Positions 61,708 through 64,000 of a stretch of 64,000 nucleotides of DNA are shown in pieces. Position numbers and translations under genes: made by a program. This stretch comes from Rhodococcus sp. B7740 (GTDB lineage Bacteria; Actinomycetota; Actinomycetes; Mycobacteriales; Mycobacteriaceae), in contig NZ_CP010797.1 of NCBI RefSeq assembly GCF_000954115.1, forward strand, positions 806,001-870,000, in the 5' to 3' direction. The notes below the pieces were generated by a model. That model was not told the DNA's origin. It saw nothing but the letters and a program-made list of their open reading frames with translations, and did no database searches. Each line of letters starts with the position of its first letter. Position 1 is the stretch's first letter.

Positions 61708-62982
61708 GTGAGTGAGAACATCATCGACGAAATGACCTGGCGTGGACTGATCGCGCAGTCCACAGATGTGGACGCGCTGAAGAAGGCCACATCCGAGGGC
61801 CCGATCACGCTGTACTCCGGCTTCGATCCGACCGGTCCTTCGCTACACGCAGGGCACCTCGTGCCGTTGCTGGCGCTCAAGCGTTTTCAGCGGGCAGGCC
61901 ACCGTCCGATCGTTCTCGCCGGTGGTGCCACAGGACTCATCGGTGACCCGCGCGATGTGGGGGAGCGGACCATGAATTCCCGCGAGGTCGTCACCGACTG
62001 GGCGTCGCGTATCCGTGGCCAGCTTGAGCGGTTCGTCGATATGGACGAGAGCCCGACTGGCGCAGTGGTGGTGAACAACCTGGCCTGGACGGGGGAATTG
62101 TCCGCGATCGACTTTCTCCGCGACATCGGCAAGCACTTCTCGATCAACGTGATGCTTGCTCGCGAGACGGTGAAGAACAGGCTCGAGAGCGACGGAATGT
62201 CGTACACCGAGTTCAGTTACATGCTGCTGCAGGCGAACGACTACGTGCAGCTTCGCCGCCAGTACGGCTGCAGCCTCCAGATCGGTGGCTCCGATCAGTG
62301 GGGAAACATCATCGCCGGGGTGGAACTCAACCGGCGCCAAGACGCCGAGTCGGTCCACGCAATGACGGTTCCGCTGGTCACGTCCGCCGATGGGAAGAAG
62401 TTCGGTAAATCCACCGGAGGCGGCAGCCTGTGGCTCGACCCGGAGATGACGAGCCCGTACGCCTGGTACCAGTACTTCGTGAATACCGGTGACGCGGATG
62501 TGGTGAAGTACCTGCGCTGGTTCACCTTCCTGTCCAAGGACGAGTTGGCAGAACTCGAGTCGGCGACCACCGAGCGTCCGCACGCGCGCGAAGCGCAGAA
62601 GCGCTTGGCCGCAGAGATGACCACGCTTGTCCACGGTGAAGCGGCGACGCGATCGGTCGAACTCGCCAGCCAGGCGCTCTTCGGGCGGGCCGAACTGACG
62701 GAACTCGACGAGAAGACGCTCGCCGCTGCGCTACAGGAAGCGTCTGTGGCGGATATCGAAGCGGGTGCGCCGAACACCATCATCGATCTGCTCGTCGCTA
62801 CCGGGTTGAGCGAAAGCAAGGGCGCTGCCCGACGCGCGGTCAAGGAGGGTGGCGCATCGGTCAACAACGTCAAGATCTCCGACGAGGAGTGGACGCCCGG
62901 CGCGGACGATCTCCTGCACGGCCGGTGGTTGGTGGTGCGACGCGGAAAGCGGAACTTCGCCGGAGCCCGAATCCTCGGCTAG
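61708..62982 (+). CDS. tyrS: Tyrosyl-tRNA synthetase
   Basis: A 424-residue class I synthetase. The HIGH-type motif is in [20 protein letters not shown], the tyrosine/tRNA region [20 protein letters not shown], and the KMSKS equivalent reads [11 protein letters not shown]-terminal S4 RNA-binding domain (about 355-424) ends in [20 protein letters not shown] ten bases ahead supports the GTG start at 61708. It is the last protein gene before the rRNA operon. Confidence 0.96.
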   Translation: MSENIIDEMTWRGLIAQSTDVDALKKATSEGPITLYSGFDPTGPSLHAGHLVPLLALKRFQRAGHRPIVLAGGATGLIGDPRDVGERTMNSREVVTDWASRIRGQLERFVDMDESPTGAVVVNNLAWTGELSAIDFLRDIGKHFSINVMLARETVKNRLESDGMSYTEFSYMLLQANDYVQLRRQYGCSLQIGGSDQWGNIIAGVELNRRQDAESVHAMTVPLVTSADGKKFGKSTGGGSLWLDPEMTSPYAWYQYFVNTGDADVVKYLRWFTFLSKDELAELESATTERPHAREAQKRLAAEMTTLVHGEAATRSVELASQALFGRAELTELDEKTLAAALQEASVADIEAGAPNTIIDLLVATGLSESKGAARRAVKEGGASVNNVKISDEEWTPGADDLLHGRWLVVRRGKRNFAGARILG

Positions 62983-63107
62983 ATTTTCGATGGCTGCCAG
63001 TGGCTGGAGTCACAACCGTGTAATTTGGTTACGACGCCCGCCAGGTGGGTAAGTGACGCCGTGCGACCAGGCTGTTCACGCGAACCATCCGTGAACGACC
63101 TGGGGAT

Positions 63108-63136
63108 TTGACGCGTTGTTATCCGGGGCGTAACTT
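63108..63136 (+). promoter_or_regulatory. rrn promoter, upstream
   Basis: TTGACG, exactly 17 bases, TAACTT: a near-consensus housekeeping promoter, unusual in strength for this window and fitting for an rRNA operon. Confidence 0.6.
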
Positions 63137-63263
63137 TGTCCAGGTCAGAGCGACACGGACGCCAGCCCAGACCACAAGGCCTGAGCGACGCGGAGTTCGC
63201 CTTCGACAAGATGAAGTCGATCGGATCGCAAGATTTCGACCTCTTCACGGATGAGAAGCCAGT

Positions 63264-63293
63264 TTGACTGTGCTCGATCATCTGATCTAAGCT
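63264..63293 (+). promoter_or_regulatory. rrn promoter, downstream
   Basis: TTGACT, 18 bases, TAAGCT, about 275 bases before 16S. The same hexamers are typical of mycobacterial and rhodococcal rRNA promoters. Confidence 0.65.
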
Positions 63294-63349
63294 GGAACGG
63301 TTGCCCCGGACACCCACGAGCTTCAGCTCATCGGTGAATGGTGTGTGCG

Positions 63350-63367
63350 TGTTCTTTGAGAACTCAA
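63350..63367 (+). promoter_or_regulatory. rRNA BoxA-like antitermination element
   Basis: TGTTCTTTGAGAACTCAA is the actinobacterial rRNA leader BoxA, the NusB/NusE binding site that helps RNA polymerase read through the rRNA operon. Confidence 0.7.
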
Positions 63368-63566
63368 CAGTGTGTCGATGAATGTCAGTGCCGAATGTTT
63401 TTGGCGCTCATGCCTTTTGGGGTGTGGGTGTGACATCTTCTTGCTTCATTCTTCCCGTCTGAGGTGAGAGGGTTTTGTTTGTTTTGCTAGTTGAGTTTTT
63501 TTTGCTAGTGATTTGACTCTTTATGTTTATGACTGATTCGCAGTTTCGGCTGTTGATCGAGAGTCT

Positions 63567-64000
<434 letters not shown>

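Larger units (their letters stand above)
62983..63566 (+). promoter_or_regulatory. rRNA operon promoter and leader region
   Basis: About 580 bases without a supported protein gene between tyrS and 16S rRNA. It contains two sigma-70-like promoters (63108-63136 and 63264-63293), a BoxA antitermination element (63350-63367), and an AT-rich pre-16S processing region (about 63470-63565) with T-runs. The RNA must be processed near 63567. Confidence 0.8.

Overview
The window is chromosomal DNA of a high-GC actinobacterium, most likely Rhodococcus sensu lato (Rhodococcus/Rhodococcoides). The partial 16S rRNA at the right edge reads as Rhodococcus-type, GTG and TTG starts are common, and several genes look leaderless. 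From recalled gene order, the backbone follows the Mycobacterium tuberculosis pykA-to-tyrS region (pyk, tesB, pdtaR, polA, rpsA, coaE, uvrB, uvrA, infC-rpmI-rplT, tsnR, pheST, argCJBDFRGH, an Rv1683-like fusion, mpg, tyrS). It is interrupted by Rhodococcus-type accessory genes. I see no prophage, transposase, integrase or CRISPR array.

Layout. 1-3.2 kb: 3' end of gltD, then pyk and tesB. 3.1-6.6 kb: small accessory genes (deoxyinosine-type DNA glycosylase, DUF1772 membrane protein, AraC regulator, AAA ATPase) and a tRNA-Leu(CAA) with an unusually short variable arm. 6.7-13.2 kb: the ANTAR regulator pdtaR, then a complete branched-chain amino acid type ABC transporter whose binding protein faces the livHMGF operon. 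13.4-26.6 kb: polA, rpsA, coaE and uvrB, with thioredoxin, a GlxA-type regulator, a 2H phosphoesterase, a dehydrogenase and a methyltransferase between them. 26.7-36.5 kb: accessory genes including an ABC exporter whose ATPase is fused to a secreted-type alpha/beta hydrolase, a UspA protein, a HelD/HelR-type RNA polymerase recycling factor, and a DoxX protein with a long 22-residue-repeat tail. 36.7-46.7 kb: uvrA, infC-rpmI-rplT, tsnR, pheST. 46.8-55.9 kb: a hypothetical gene, then the arginine operon argCJBDFRGH. 56-63 kb: lipase/acyl-CoA synthetase fusion, Trm112-like protein, ABC exporter, mpg, tyrS. 63-64 kb: rRNA promoters, leader and the start of 16S rRNA.

How the genes work together. 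Three DNA-repair genes here (polA, uvrB, uvrA) each carry a match to the RecA-NDp (PafBC-type, LexA-independent) DNA-damage promoter, so they look like one regulon scattered through the region. The arginine genes overlap by ATGA/GTGA junctions and encode their own repressor; an AT-rich dyad at a probably leaderless argC is the likely operator. infC appears to start at ATC behind a perfect AGGAGG, downstream of a long leader with an intrinsic-terminator-like hairpin, which suggests attenuation of the infC-rpmI-rplT operon.

The least explained pieces are the hydrolase-ABC fusion (28.5-31.3 kb), the DoxX repeat protein (34.5-35.7 kb), the short-armed tRNA-Leu, and a small gene (22.3-22.5 kb) with a strong ribosome binding site and its own hairpin. 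Family names come from reading the protein sequences by eye, without database searches.
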